Below are positions 43,116 through 51,281 of a stretch of DNA of 64,000 nucleotides, in pieces; within the stretch, counting starts at the first letter, position 1, and each line of letters starts with the position of its first letter. The DNA lies in contig NZ_AP024109.1 in the NCBI RefSeq assembly GCF_016591715.1, positions 6,508,001 to 6,572,000 on the forward strand, written 5' to 3'. The stretch is from Mesorhizobium sp. J8. GTDB taxonomy: Bacteria > Pseudomonadota > Alphaproteobacteria > Rhizobiales > Rhizobiaceae. The notes beneath the pieces are model-generated. The model saw nothing but the letters and a program-made list of their open reading frames with translations, was not told the DNA's origin and did not search any database. The position numbers were made by a program, and so were the translations under genes.

Positions 43116-43268
43116 ACTTCCCCTTCTCCCCTTGCGGGAGAAGGTGGCTCGGCGCGCAGCGCCGAGACGGATGAGGGGTGTTCCAGCGGAGTGAGACGCC
43201 GGCTTTCCCTGGAGCACCCCTCATCCGGCCGCTTCGCGGCCACCTTCCCCCACAAGGGGGGAAGGGGA
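43116..43268. repeat. Large nested inverted repeat (CGGATGAGGGGTG type)
   Basis: The inner arms CGGATGAGGGGTGTTCCA (43168-43185) and TGGAGCACCCCTCATCCG (43210-43227) match at 17 of 18 positions. The outer arms are CTTCCCCTTCTCCCCTTGCG and the complementary CACAAGGGGGGAAGGGG region (to about 43268). It fills the gap between the methyltransferase gene and the short ORF upstream of leuC. This is a typical rhizobial dispersed palindrome, related at its outer arms to 33281-33468. Confidence 0.75.
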
Positions 43269-43277
43269 GGCTGGCGC

Positions 43278-43928
43278 TCACGTCACCTCGAACACGAACG
43301 TCTTCACCAGCGCGTCCGGATCGCCGATGGCGTAGCAACGGAACCACGGGCTTTGCTCCACCAGCCGCCACTTCCCGGCCTGCTCCAATCCATCGAACAC
43401 CGCCTGAAAACCGCCGCTCTCGAACACCTGGTCGCGCACGGTGAAGATGGCGTGACCGCCGGCCTTCGTGATGCGCACCAGCTCGTGCAGGCCGGAAGCA
43501 GGCGCATGGCCGATGGTGAAGACCCCGGTCGAGAAGAAGGCGCGGAAATGCCGGTCGGGCCAGGGCAGCGGACCACCGAGCATCGCCTTCTTCAGCTCGC
43601 TATAGGCCGGCTCACCACCGGCCTGGCGGCTGCCCGCGATTTTCAGCATGTCGTCGGAAAGGTCGAGCCCTGCGATCTCGCCATAGCCCAGCGCCTTCAG
43701 CGACGGTCCCGACAGGCCGGTGCCGCAGCCGGCGTCGAGCAGCGGGCCTTCGCCGGCCGGCACGTGCCGCGCCACCCAGGCGGTGATCAGGAAAGGCAGG
43801 AGATAGCCGAGCGAGGCGGTCTCGCTGTCATAGGTCGCGGCCCAGTCGGCATAGGCCTTGGCGAGCCCTTCCGGCGAGTCGGCCGAATAGACGGAGTCCA
43901 GCGCCGCATTGGCCTTGTCGAAATTCAT
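43278..43928 (-). CDS. Class I SAM-dependent methyltransferase
   Basis: A 216-residue Rossmann methyltransferase. After DKANAALDSVYSADSPEGLAKAYADWAATYDSE it has motif I (LLDAGCGTGLSGPSLKALGY), the acidic ribose-binding strand (EIAGLDLSDDMLKIA) and later GGHAIFTVRDQVFESGGF. The N-terminal pattern matches the WBSCR27-like small-molecule methyltransferases, whose substrates are unknown. It lies 58 bases after the ABC permease gene on the same strand, but nothing else links the two. Confidence 0.85.
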   Translation of the reverse strand: MNFDKANAALDSVYSADSPEGLAKAYADWAATYDSETASLGYLLPFLITAWVARHVPAGEGPLLDAGCGTGLSGPSLKALGYGEIAGLDLSDDMLKIAGSRQAGGEPAYSELKKAMLGGPLPWPDRHFRAFFSTGVFTIGHAPASGLHELVRITKAGGHAIFTVRDQVFESGGFQAVFDGLEQAGKWRLVEQSPWFRCYAIGDPDALVKTFVFEVT

Positions 43929-43986
43929 GGGGCGTGTCCTCCGCGATGATGAGCCGAAGGATCGTAGCGCGCCTCGAGGCTGCCGG

Positions 43987-44799
43987 CTATTCCTGATGCT
44001 GCCGGCGCAGCCGCTGTTCCAGCGCCCGCAGCGCCAGCGACAGGCCGACGGTCAGGATGAGATAGATATAGGCGACGATCGAATAGGTCTCGAAGAAGCG
44101 GAACGAGCCGGCGGCATAGACCTTGCCGATCTGGGTGATGTCGGCGACGCCGAGCACCGAGACCAGCGAGGAATCCTTGACCATGGCGACGAAGTCGTTG
44201 CCGAGCGGCGGCAGGATCATGCGAATCGCCTGCGGGAACACGATCAGCCTGAAACGCTGCGCCCGGCTAAGCCCGAGCGCCTTCGCCGCTTCGATCTGGC
44301 CCCTCTCGACCGACTGGATGCCGGCGCGGAACACTTCCGAGATGAAGGCCGAATAGCCGATGGTTAAAGCCATGATGGCGCGCCAGAGCAGCGAGACATC
44401 GCGCACCAGGAGCTCGCCGATCAGCCCGGCGCTCTGCAGCGGCGCGGTCAGCGCATTCCAGGCGGCGACGAAGGCCGGCGCGCCGGCGAAGGCGATCCAG
44501 AACAACAGCACCAGGATCGGCACGCCGCGGATGATCTCGACATAGAAGCGCGCGATCTGGCGCAGCCACTGCGATCCCGACAGCGCCATCAGCGCGATGC
44601 CGAGCCCAAGCGCGGAGGCTAAAGCAAAGGCGACCGCGGTGACGAAGATGGTGATGCCGATGCCTTTGGCGACCGTGGCGAAGACCTCGGCATAAAGGTC
44701 GCTGGACGCGATGGCGAGGGCAGCGACCAGTGCGAGCACGGCTGCAGCGGCCAGCCACCAGGGGAATTCGGGTTTGGCGGTGGATGTGGGCGCTGGCAT
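43987..44799 (-). CDS. Polar amino-acid ABC transporter permease
   Basis: A His/Glu/Gln-type transporter permease of 270 residues with about six spans. It carries the inner-membrane component signature EAAKALGLSRAQRFRLIVFPQAIRMILPP, the EAA loop that contacts the ATPase, and IIRGVPILVLLFWIAF. I chose the ATG at 44799 (MPAPTSTAKPEFPWW). It follows the binding-protein gene by 78 bases, but no ATPase gene follows, so the transporter must borrow one from elsewhere. Confidence 0.92.
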   Translation of the reverse strand: MPAPTSTAKPEFPWWLAAAAVLALVAALAIASSDLYAEVFATVAKGIGITIFVTAVAFALASALGLGIALMALSGSQWLRQIARFYVEIIRGVPILVLLFWIAFAGAPAFVAAWNALTAPLQSAGLIGELLVRDVSLLWRAIMALTIGYSAFISEVFRAGIQSVERGQIEAAKALGLSRAQRFRLIVFPQAIRMILPPLGNDFVAMVKDSSLVSVLGVADITQIGKVYAAGSFRFFETYSIVAYIYLILTVGLSLALRALEQRLRRQHQE

Positions 44800-44877
44800 C
44801 AGGCGATGCCAGCACAACCGTCTGGGCGCAATGTCTGCGCGATTTCCTGCAAACTTACCGCGCGCGACAAGACGAGC

Positions 44878-45675
44878 TCACTGCCCCATCTTGTAGTCGA
44901 GGAACCACTTCTTGTTGAGCTTGTCGAAGGTGCCGTCGGCCTTGAGCGCGGCGATGGCGGCATTCACCGGCTTCACCAAGTCGGAGCCCTTGGGGAAGAT
45001 GAAGCCGAAATCCTCGGTGCCGAGCGGTCCGCCGATCAGCTTCAGCTTGCCTCCGGAAGCATCGACATAGCCCTGGCCGGCGGTGCCGTCGGTGAGCACG
45101 ACGTCGACGTCGCCTGCCTTCAGCGCCTGCACAGTCGCGCCGAAGGTCTCGAACAGCTTGATGCGCGGGTTCTGCTCGTTGCCGTCGAGCACGCTGTAGA
45201 CGGCGGTGTAGAAGGGCGTGGTGCCGGGCTGGGCGCCGATCAGCCCATCTTTGAAGGCGGCGAAGCTCTTGGCGTCGGTGAAGCGGCTTTCGTCGCCGCG
45301 CACGAGCATGAACTGCTCCGAGCGCATGTAGGGGTCGGAGAAGTCGACCTTCTCCTTGCGGTCGTCCTTGATGGTGATACCAGTCATGCCGATGTTGTAC
45401 TGGTTGTCGGAAACCGCCTGGATCATCGCGTCCCAGGAGGTGTTCTGGTACTCGACCTTGAAGTTCAGCCGCTTGGCGATCTCGTCCATGGCGTCATATT
45501 CCCAGCCGATCTGCTTGCCGGTCTTCTTGTCGATGAACTGCAGCGGCGGATAGGCGTTCTCCGTCACCACCACCACCTTCTTGCCGCCGAGGTCCGGCAG
45601 GTTGTCGGCGCGCGCCGCGACAGGCGCGAGAAGCCAGGCCACCATGGCAGCCAGCAGCAGTTTCGACTTGGTCAT
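44878..45675 (-). CDS. Amino-acid ABC transporter substrate-binding protein
   Basis: A periplasmic binding protein of the SBP_bac_3 family, 265 residues. The signal peptide (KLLLAAMVAWLLAPVAARA) is cleaved near residue 23. The mature part begins VVVVTENAYPPLQFIDKKTGKQIGWEYDAMDEIAKRL, the ligand-binding Tyr/Arg region, then GMTGITIKDDRKEKVDFSDPYM and DVDVVLTDGTAGQGYVD. Ligand is probably a polar amino acid or a related amine. First gene of the permease pair. Confidence 0.93.
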   Translation of the reverse strand: MTKSKLLLAAMVAWLLAPVAARADNLPDLGGKKVVVVTENAYPPLQFIDKKTGKQIGWEYDAMDEIAKRLNFKVEYQNTSWDAMIQAVSDNQYNIGMTGITIKDDRKEKVDFSDPYMRSEQFMLVRGDESRFTDAKSFAAFKDGLIGAQPGTTPFYTAVYSVLDGNEQNPRIKLFETFGATVQALKAGDVDVVLTDGTAGQGYVDASGGKLKLIGGPLGTEDFGFIFPKGSDLVKPVNAAIAALKADGTFDKLNKKWFLDYKMGQ

Positions 45676-45843
45676 GACAAATCTCCGAGGGTGCGACCGC
45701 GCTGCAATTTCGCGGCCGAAGAAAATCCGGCGCCGACTTTAGCTTGCCGCAAGCGCCTTGCAAACCGCTCCGCGCCACGGCAGGCCGGTGAGCACGCGAT
45801 CCGATGCTCTTCGCGGATGGTTCGGAGAACGGCCTTGCTGCTT

Positions 45844-46344
45844 TCAACCCTGATTGGCCGTGGCTTCGCGCAACCCGGCGACCAGCCGCGTCAGCGTGCC
45901 GTGCAGGGCTTTGAGCTCGGCCCGCTCCAGCGGCATGCCGCAGCTTAGCCCGTCCTGCACGTCCTTCATCTTCGCACGCAGGCCTTCGCCCTTGGCGGTC
46001 GGCTCGACCAGCACGCGGCGTTCGTCGGCGGCATCGCGCCGCCGCGTCACCAGGCCGCCCGCTTCCATCCGCTTGATGAGCGGCGTCAGCGTCGCCGAAT
46101 CGAGCCCCAGCGCCGCGCCGAGCTCACCGATCGTGCTTGGCGAATGCTGCCACAGCGCCAGCATCGCCAGATATTGCGGATAGGTGAGGCCAAGCGGATC
46201 GAGCAGCGGCCGGTAGAGCTTGGTCATCAGCCCGCTTGCCGAATAGAGCGCGAAGCAAAGCTGCTGGTCGAGGCGCGGCACCTCAAGCGCCCCGGCATCC
46301 TGCGCCGGGGCTTGCTCGGTCATTGGTTCGGTTGTCGTCGTCAT
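45844..46344 (-). CDS. ohrR: MarR family organic-hydroperoxide sensor OhrR
   Basis: A 166-residue MarR repressor. Cys30 in DQQLCFALYSASGLMTKLYRPLLDPLGLTYPQYLAMLALW matches the redox-sensing Cys of OhrR, whose oxidation releases the operator; the winged helix is TIGELGAALGLDSATLTPLIKRMEAGGLVTRRRDAADERRVLVEPT. It overlaps the ohr gene (TGA of ohr inside its start), so repressor and effector gene share one transcript controlled by the palindrome at 46779-46803. Confidence 0.93.
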   Translation of the reverse strand: MTTTTEPMTEQAPAQDAGALEVPRLDQQLCFALYSASGLMTKLYRPLLDPLGLTYPQYLAMLALWQHSPSTIGELGAALGLDSATLTPLIKRMEAGGLVTRRRDAADERRVLVEPTAKGEGLRAKMKDVQDGLSCGMPLERAELKALHGTLTRLVAGLREATANQG

Positions 46345-46760
46345 GCAGCCTTTGCCGAGAGCGCCACGTCGACATTGCCCCGGATGGCGTTGGAGTAGGG
46401 GCAGATCTTGTGCGCCTCCGATACAAGCGCCTCGGCGCCCGCCTGATCAAGCCCCTTGATCTCGGCTGCCAGCGCGACGCCGAGCCGGAAGCCGCCCTGA
46501 TCGTTCGGATAGAGGCTGACCGTGGAGGCGACCGAAGCGTCCTCGAGCGGCAGCTTCTGCTGGCGGGCGACGAAGCGCAACGCGCTCTCGAAGCAAGCTG
46601 CATAGCCGACCGCGAAGAGCTGCTCGGGATTGGTGGCGCCGCCCTTGCCGCCGAGTTCCTTCGGCATCGCCAGATCGACCTTGAGCAGGCCGTCGCTGGT
46701 CTCGCCGTGACCGTTGCGGCCGCCGCTGACGTGAGCCTGGGCGGTGTAGAGTGCAGGCAT
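46341..46760 (-). CDS. ohr: Organic hydroperoxide resistance protein
   Basis: A homodimeric thiol peroxidase that detoxifies organic and fatty-acid hydroperoxides. The 139 residues have YTAQAHVSGGRNGHGETSDGLLKVDLAMPKELGGKGG, NPEQLFAVGYAACFESAL with the reactive Cys, and KICPYSNAIRGNVDVAL with the second Cys, the Ohr subgroup pattern. ATG at 46760 has GGAG 8 bases upstream; the longer frame is rejected. First gene of the ohr-ohrR pair. Confidence 0.95.
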   Translation of the reverse strand: MPALYTAQAHVSGGRNGHGETSDGLLKVDLAMPKELGGKGGATNPEQLFAVGYAACFESALRFVARQQKLPLEDASVASTVSLYPNDQGGFRLGVALAAEIKGLDQAGAEALVSEAHKICPYSNAIRGNVDVALSAKAA

Positions 46761-46778
46761 TTTTCGATCTCCATTGAT

Positions 46779-46803
46779 TTGTACACGATTATTTAGTGTA
46801 CAA
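46779..46803. promoter_or_regulatory. OhrR operator
   Basis: TTGTACAC (46779-46786) and GTGTACAA (46796-46803) form a perfect 8-base inverted repeat around a 9-base AT-rich spacer, 18 bases before the ohr start. The TACA/TGTA dyad is the type of site bound by OhrR, and the position allows autoregulation of ohr-ohrR. Confidence 0.75.
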
Positions 46804-46827
46804 GGTATTTGGGTGTCAATTCCCAAT

Positions 46828-47065
46828 GTCGTTATTCACAGACGAAGCGATGCGAAGCGGAGCGCAGACCGAGGATCGAAGCGCTGCCGCAGCGTGGAAT
46901 TTGAGGCGCTGACGGGACAGAAGGAGCGTGAAGGAACGCTGACCAGTCACCTTCGTCATTCTAGGGCGGAGCAAGGAGCGAAGCGACGCGCGCAGGCCCT
47001 AGAATGACGAAAACGCGAAGGCTTCGATCAAATTCCGATCGCTTGCGATAGCCACCAAAACGAAA
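46828..47065. repeat. Intergenic stretch with dispersed palindromic elements
   Basis: The gap between ohr and rplS has no gene. It holds a fragment with GCGATGCGAAGCGGAGCGCAG (about 46848-46868) and one complete element: perfect 16-base arms TTCGTCATTCTAGGGC (46952-46967) and GCCCTAGAATGACGAA (46996-47011) around a 28-base GC-rich loop. Related copies or fragments lie at 22325-22380, 31922-31941 and 51170-51200. Confidence 0.7.
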
Positions 47066-47087
47066 AAAGGCGGCCGAAGCCGCCTTT
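47066..47087 (-). terminator. Rho-independent terminator of rplS
   Basis: Stem AAAGGCGGC / GCCGCCTTT with a TTCG loop on the minus strand, continuing into a TTTTTT run, 23 bases after the rplS stop. A textbook terminator, with an especially stable tetraloop. Confidence 0.88.
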
Positions 47088-47109
47088 CCGGAACCTGTTT
47101 CGCAAAACC

Positions 47110-47628
47110 TTATTCGGCGGAAGCGGCCTCGGCGGCCTTCTTCTCGGCTGCTTCCTTGGCGGCCGTCTCTGCAGCCAGCGCCTGGGCGGCGGCGACCTTC
47201 TCGGCCTCGATGCGGGCGCGCTCGGCGTTCAGCGCGTCGCGCTCCTCATCGTTCAGCTTGCGGGCGCGCACGCCGGTGTTTTCCGAAATGCGGGCCGACT
47301 TGCCGCGACGGTCGCGCAGGTAATAGAGCTTGGCGCGGCGCACCTTGCCGCGGCGCACGATCTCGACGCCCTCGACCATCGGCGAGTAGACCGGAAACAC
47401 GCGCTCGACGCCTTCGCCGTAGGAAATCTTGCGGACGGTGAAATTCTCCTGGAAGCCGGAGCCGGAGCGGGCGATGACCACGCCCTCATAGGCCTGGACG
47501 CGGGTGCGGCTGCCTTCGGTGACGCGCACCTGGACGCGCACGGTGTCGCCCGGCTGGAATTCGGGAAGCTTGCGCTTGGCTTCGATCTTGGCGGCCTGTT
47601 CGGCCTCGAGCTGACGGATGAGATCCAT
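47110..47628 (-). CDS. rplS: 50S ribosomal protein L19
   Basis: Located at the 30S-50S interface. The 172 residues contain the family core [60 protein letters not shown] and [23 protein letters not shown]. The C-terminal extension is Ala/Glu/Lys-rich ([32 protein letters not shown]), as in other Rhizobiales, and is longer than in E. coli. The usual trmD-rplS adjacency is interrupted here by the TauE gene and repeats. A terminator follows. Confidence 0.97.
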   Translation of the reverse strand: MDLIRQLEAEQAAKIEAKRKLPEFQPGDTVRVQVRVTEGSRTRVQAYEGVVIARSGSGFQENFTVRKISYGEGVERVFPVYSPMVEGVEIVRRGKVRRAKLYYLRDRRGKSARISENTGVRARKLNDEERDALNAERARIEAEKVAAAQALAAETAAKEAAEKKAAEAASAE

Positions 47629-47971
47629 CTCAAATATCCACTTCTTGTTCTTCCGACAGTCAGAGCGTCCTCGGCTCGCCTTGCAGTTCCATTGACCGCT
47701 CGGCTATGCCCTTTGTCGAAACATCGGGCAGGGACGGCTACACCGCACTTGTTGACGGGTCCAGAAGATCGTTCTTCCGGTTCGGGCGGCGACATACAGC
47801 CATTTTGCCGCTTTGTCACGCCCTAATGCATGTCGCCCGGAAGTGTAAGCGGTTCTGGGATGACGACATGCATCAAAAAGGACCTTCAGGCATATTTTTT
47901 GCGCTCGATGGCCCCATGACATTGACGCCGTGCCGGGTTGCGCTCGCACGGGAAGCTTTCTAAGCGGGGAA
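47629..47971. other. Intergenic region upstream of rplS with a palindrome
   Basis: No credible gene. It must hold the rplS promoter on the minus strand. A rhizobial palindrome with arms ATGCATGTCG (47826-47835) and CGACATGCAT (47864-47873) lies in the middle; its AAGCGGTTCTGGGATGAC core resembles the widespread AACCGGTTTTCGG elements such as the one at 48724. Confidence 0.5.
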
Positions 47972-48724
47972 ATGAGTTTTTTCGACGCCGTCCTGCTTTT
48001 CTTCGCGGGTTTTGCCTCGGGCGCCGCCAATGCGGTCGCCGGCGGAGGCACTTTCCTCACCTTCGGCGCCATGACGCTGGTCGGCCTGCCGCCGATCGTC
48101 GCCAACGCCACCTCCTCGGTGACGCAGCTGCCGGGCTACATCACCTCGACGCTCGCCTATTGGACCGATATCCGGCATTTCTGGCGCGGCGCTCTCCTGC
48201 TTTGCCTGATTTCCGCGCTCGGCGCGCTCGCCGGCTCGCTCATCCTGCTCGCGCTCTCCAACCCGTCCTTCCGCGCCCTTGTGCCATGGCTGCTCATCGC
48301 CGCCACCGCATTGTTCGCAGCCGGGCCGTGGCTGAAGCCCGCGGCGGGGCCGGAGCACCAGGCCTCGGTGGGCTCGCTCACCGGCTCGCTTGTTCAATTC
48401 GCGACTGCTATCTATGGCGGCTTCTTCGGCGCCGGCATGGGCGTGATGATGCTGGCCACCCTCGGCCTGACGCAAGCCGGCGACTACCACCGGCTCAACG
48501 CGTTGAAGAACATGCTGTCCATCGTAATCGCGGTCGTCGCCATCCTGGTCTTCGTTTCCGGAGGCGTCGTCGCCTGGCCGCAGGCGATCGTCATGATCCC
48601 GGGCGTCGCGCTCGGCGGCTATGCCGGGGTGTGGATCGCCAAGCGCGTGCCGCAGGCTGTCGTGCGCGGCTTCGTCGTGGCGATCGGCCTGCTTTTGGCG
48701 CTCTACTATTTCACCAAGGGCTAG
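47972..48724 (+). CDS. TauE/SafE family membrane permease
   Basis: A 250-residue integral membrane protein of the TauE/SafE family, which exports or imports sulfonates and related organic anions. It starts FFDAVLLFFAGFASGAANAVAGGGTFLTFGAMTLVGLPPIVANATSSVTQLPGY, the family signature, and has about seven spans ending VAIGLLLALYYF. Substrate unknown. I chose the ATG at 47972. It lies on the opposite strand between rplS and trmD, interrupting a conserved ribosomal gene order. Its stop codon overlaps the repeat that follows. Confidence 0.9.
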   Translation: MSFFDAVLLFFAGFASGAANAVAGGGTFLTFGAMTLVGLPPIVANATSSVTQLPGYITSTLAYWTDIRHFWRGALLLCLISALGALAGSLILLALSNPSFRALVPWLLIAATALFAAGPWLKPAAGPEHQASVGSLTGSLVQFATAIYGGFFGAGMGVMMLATLGLTQAGDYHRLNALKNMLSIVIAVVAILVFVSGGVVAWPQAIVMIPGVALGGYAGVWIAKRVPQAVVRGFVVAIGLLLALYYFTKG

Positions 48725-48824
48725 AGCATGATCCCGAAAAGTGGGAACCGGTTTTCGGAGAAAGATCATGCTCCAACAAAGAGTGAGATCGTGAGGGCGA
48801 TTCAACGAAAGCCATCACGATCTA
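48724..48824. repeat. Rhizobial palindromic element (GAGCATGATC type) plus second inverted repeat
   Basis: GAGCATGATC (48724-48733) pairs with GATCATGCTC (48764-48773) around AACCGGTTTTCGG, the classic rhizobial palindrome. Directly after it AGATCGTGA (48786-48794) pairs with TCACGATCT (48815-48823). The TauE stop (48722-48724) and the trmD stop (48822-48824) both overlap these repeats. It may end transcription from both sides. Confidence 0.8.
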
Positions 48825-49505
48825 AGGCGCGAGCAGGTCCGGCCGCCGCTCCCGCGTGAGCTTCTCGGCCTCGGCGCGCCGCCATTCGGCAATCTTCTTG
48901 TGGTTGCCGGAAATCAGCACGTCCGGGATCGCCATGCCCTCGAACTCCTGCGGCCGCGTATAATGCGGGTGCTCGAGCAGGCCGTTCTCGAAACTCTCTT
49001 CCTCGCCGGACACCGCATTGCCCATGACGCCGGGCAAAAGCCGCACCACGGCATCGAGCAGCACAAGCGCCGCCGGCTCGCCCCCCGACAGGATGAAATC
49101 GCCGATCGAGACCTCCTCTAGTCCCCGCGCGTCGATCACCCGTTGGTCGACGCCTTCGAAGCGGCCGCACAGGATGACCGCGCCCGGACCGGCGGCGAGC
49201 TCCCGCACGCGGGCCTGGGTCAGCGGTTTTCCGCGCGGGCTCATCAGCAGCCTCGGACGCTCGTCGCCAGGTGGCGAGGCGTGGTCGATGGCCTTGGCCA
49301 GCACGTCGGCGCGCATCACCATGCCGGCGCCGCCGCCGGCCGGCGTGTCGTCGACGGTGCGATGCTTGTCGGTGGCGAAATCGCGGATCTGGATCGCCTC
49401 CAGCGACCATGTGCCTGCCTCCAGGGCCCGTCCCGCCAGCGACAGGCCGAGCGCGCCCGGGAACATCTCGGGATAGAGCGTCAGCACCGAAGCGGCAAAG
49501 CTCAA
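48822..49505 (-). CDS. trmD: tRNA (guanine-37-N1)-methyltransferase
   Basis: Makes m1G37 in tRNAs, preventing +1 frameshifts. The 227 residues have [47 protein letters not shown] and [54 protein letters not shown], the trefoil-knot SAM site of the SPOUT fold. The start overlaps the rimM stop by four bases. Confidence 0.97.
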   Translation of the reverse strand: MSFAASVLTLYPEMFPGALGLSLAGRALEAGTWSLEAIQIRDFATDKHRTVDDTPAGGGAGMVMRADVLAKAIDHASPPGDERPRLLMSPRGKPLTQARVRELAAGPGAVILCGRFEGVDQRVIDARGLEEVSIGDFILSGGEPAALVLLDAVVRLLPGVMGNAVSGEEESFENGLLEHPHYTRPQEFEGMAIPDVLISGNHKKIAEWRRAEAEKLTRERRPDLLAP

Positions 49506-50101
49506 CGGTTGCCCCCGGCATCCTTCGGTCCGCGCGGCCTGCCCCTGGGGTCGAAGCCGGAACGGCCAGGCGCCGCCCCTTCTTCCTCATCCTCGACCAG
49601 GCCTGCCGCGAGCGGGTTGATCTCGACGAAGCCGTCGGCGATCGAGACATGCGGCACCGCCGCCTGCGTGAACGGGATCAGCACGCCCTTGCGGCCGGCA
49701 AGCGTGACGTCGAGTATGTCGCCGCCGCCGAAATTATGCACGGCGACGACCTTGCCGATGACGCCCGTATCGTCCCGGACGTCGAGGCCGATGAGATCGG
49801 CATGATAGAACTCGTCCTCCTCGCCGTCGTCGGGCAGCACCGAGCGGTCGACGAAAAGCTCCGTACCGGCCAAGGCCTCGGCGGCGTTGCGGTCGTTGAC
49901 ACCTTTGAAACGCACCACCACCACGGTCCCGGCAGGCCTGATATCGGTGATCTGAAAAGCGCGACCATCCTTGGCATAAAGCGGCCCGTAATCTGCCAGC
50001 GCCAGCGGATCGCCGGTGAAGGTCTTCACCCTGAGTTCGCCCTTGATGCCGTGCGCGGCACCGATGACGGCCATCTGTACGGGGTTTTCGAGCTTCGACA
50101 T
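49502..50101 (-). CDS. rimM: Ribosome maturation factor RimM
   Basis: Assists assembly of the 30S head with protein S19. The 199 residues begin [37 protein letters not shown], the RimM signature, then [26 protein letters not shown], the PRC-barrel half ([33 protein letters not shown] and [27 protein letters not shown]) and an acidic, Pro/Gly-rich tail. It is followed directly by trmD. The usual upstream gene rpsP is not in front of it in this window; the divergent xerC lies there instead. Confidence 0.96.
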   Translation of the reverse strand: MSKLENPVQMAVIGAAHGIKGELRVKTFTGDPLALADYGPLYAKDGRAFQITDIRPAGTVVVVRFKGVNDRNAAEALAGTELFVDRSVLPDDGEEDEFYHADLIGLDVRDDTGVIGKVVAVHNFGGGDILDVTLAGRKGVLIPFTQAAVPHVSIADGFVEINPLAAGLVEDEEEGAAPGRSGFDPRGRPRGPKDAGGNR

Positions 50102-50199
50102 CGGCGGCGCTTCCTTTGCCCTGCTCTAGCGCCGTCCCGAAGCCTTTTCAATGACGGCCTCTTCACGGCTTCCTAACCTTAACGCCTGACAATGCCGTC

Positions 50200-51138
50200 A
50201 TGCAGGAATTCCTCATCCCGGCAAAACCCGACCTCCAGGCAGCGCGCGAGACCTGGCTTAAGACGCTGGCGCATGAGCGCCGGCTCTCACCGGAGACCGT
50301 CGAGGCCTATGAGCGCGACACGCGCCAGTTCCTGCATTTCCTGACCGGACATTGCGGCGGCCCCCCCGGCATTTCCGACATCGCCGGGTTGCGCCCCGCC
50401 GACCTGCGCGGCTTCCTCGCCAAGCGCCGCAATGACGGCGCCGGCGCCCGCACGCTGGGGCGCGGCCTTGCCGGCATCCGCTCGCTGCTGCGCTTCCTCG
50501 AAAAACGCGGGATGGTCAATGCGGCGGGCGCGGCGGCATTGCGCGCGCCACGTCAGCCGAAATCGCTGCCCAAGCCGCTGACGGCAAGCGACGCGAAACA
50601 AGTCGTGGCCATGGAAGGCCAGCTCGCGGAAGAGCCTTGGATCGCCGCCCGCAACGCCGCCGTGCTGACGCTGCTCTATGGATCGGGCCTGCGCATTTCG
50701 GAAGCGCTGGGATTGACCGGCGCCGATCTGGCGACAGAAGCCGACACCGTGCTGCGTGTCACCGGCAAGGGTGGCAAGACCCGGCTGGCTCCGGTGCTTC
50801 CGGTGGCCCGCAGGGCGGTCGCCGAGTACCGCCGGCTCTGCCCTTTCCATATCGGTCCCGAGGGCTTGCTGTTCCGCGGTGCCCGCGGCGGCCCGCTCAA
50901 CCCGGCCATCGTTCAGCGCGAGATGGCCAAGCTGCGCTCGGCGCTCAACCTGCCGGACACCGCGACGCCGCACGCCCTGCGCCACTCCTTCGCCACCCAC
51001 CTGCTTGGCCGTGGCGGCGACCTGCGCACCATCCAGGAACTGCTCGGCCACGCCAGCCTGTCGACCACGCAGATCTACACCGGCGTCGACACGGCGAGGC
51101 TGCTCGACATCTACGAGAAGGCGCATCCAAGGGCGTGA
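50200..51138 (+). CDS. xerC: Tyrosine recombinase XerC
   Basis: Resolves chromosome dimers at dif together with XerD and FtsK. The 312 residues have the N-terminal SAM-like core-binding domain (ERRLSPETVEAYERDTRQFLHFL, RTLGRGLAGIRSLLRFLEKRG) and the catalytic domain with YGSGLRISEALGL (Arg), GKGGKTRLAPV (Lys), HALRHSFATHLL (His-x-x-Arg), ELLGHASLSTTQIYTGVD (His and nucleophile Tyr). The XerC rather than XerD assignment is by overall resemblance to rhizobial XerC; FtsK is encoded 24 kb away. Confidence 0.88.
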   Translation: MQEFLIPAKPDLQAARETWLKTLAHERRLSPETVEAYERDTRQFLHFLTGHCGGPPGISDIAGLRPADLRGFLAKRRNDGAGARTLGRGLAGIRSLLRFLEKRGMVNAAGAAALRAPRQPKSLPKPLTASDAKQVVAMEGQLAEEPWIAARNAAVLTLLYGSGLRISEALGLTGADLATEADTVLRVTGKGGKTRLAPVLPVARRAVAEYRRLCPFHIGPEGLLFRGARGGPLNPAIVQREMAKLRSALNLPDTATPHALRHSFATHLLGRGGDLRTIQELLGHASLSTTQIYTGVDTARLLDIYEKAHPRA

Positions 51139-51159
51139 AGCCGTCGGCGCTATCCGAAG

Positions 51160-51240
51160 CGGCTCGGACTTCGTCATTCCAGGGCGGAGCAAGGAGCGAA
51201 CGTCAAAACTCACCGGACCGGAAACAAATTTCGTCCTCCC
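51160..51240. repeat. Fragment of the dispersed palindromic element
   Basis: GTCATTCCAGGGCGGAGC with AAGGAGCGAA (about 51172-51200) equals the left arm and loop start of the element at 46952-47011, but the right arm is missing. It lies in the xerC-TraB/GumN gap. Confidence 0.6.
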
Positions 51241-51281
51241 AATTAACCGTTTTGCCGCTTTTCGGCGCTAAGACGCTGTCC

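Noticed and set aside
46952..47011. The palindromes as insertion-sequence ends
   Set aside because: No transposase frame lies between or near any of the copies, and no target duplication is visible.
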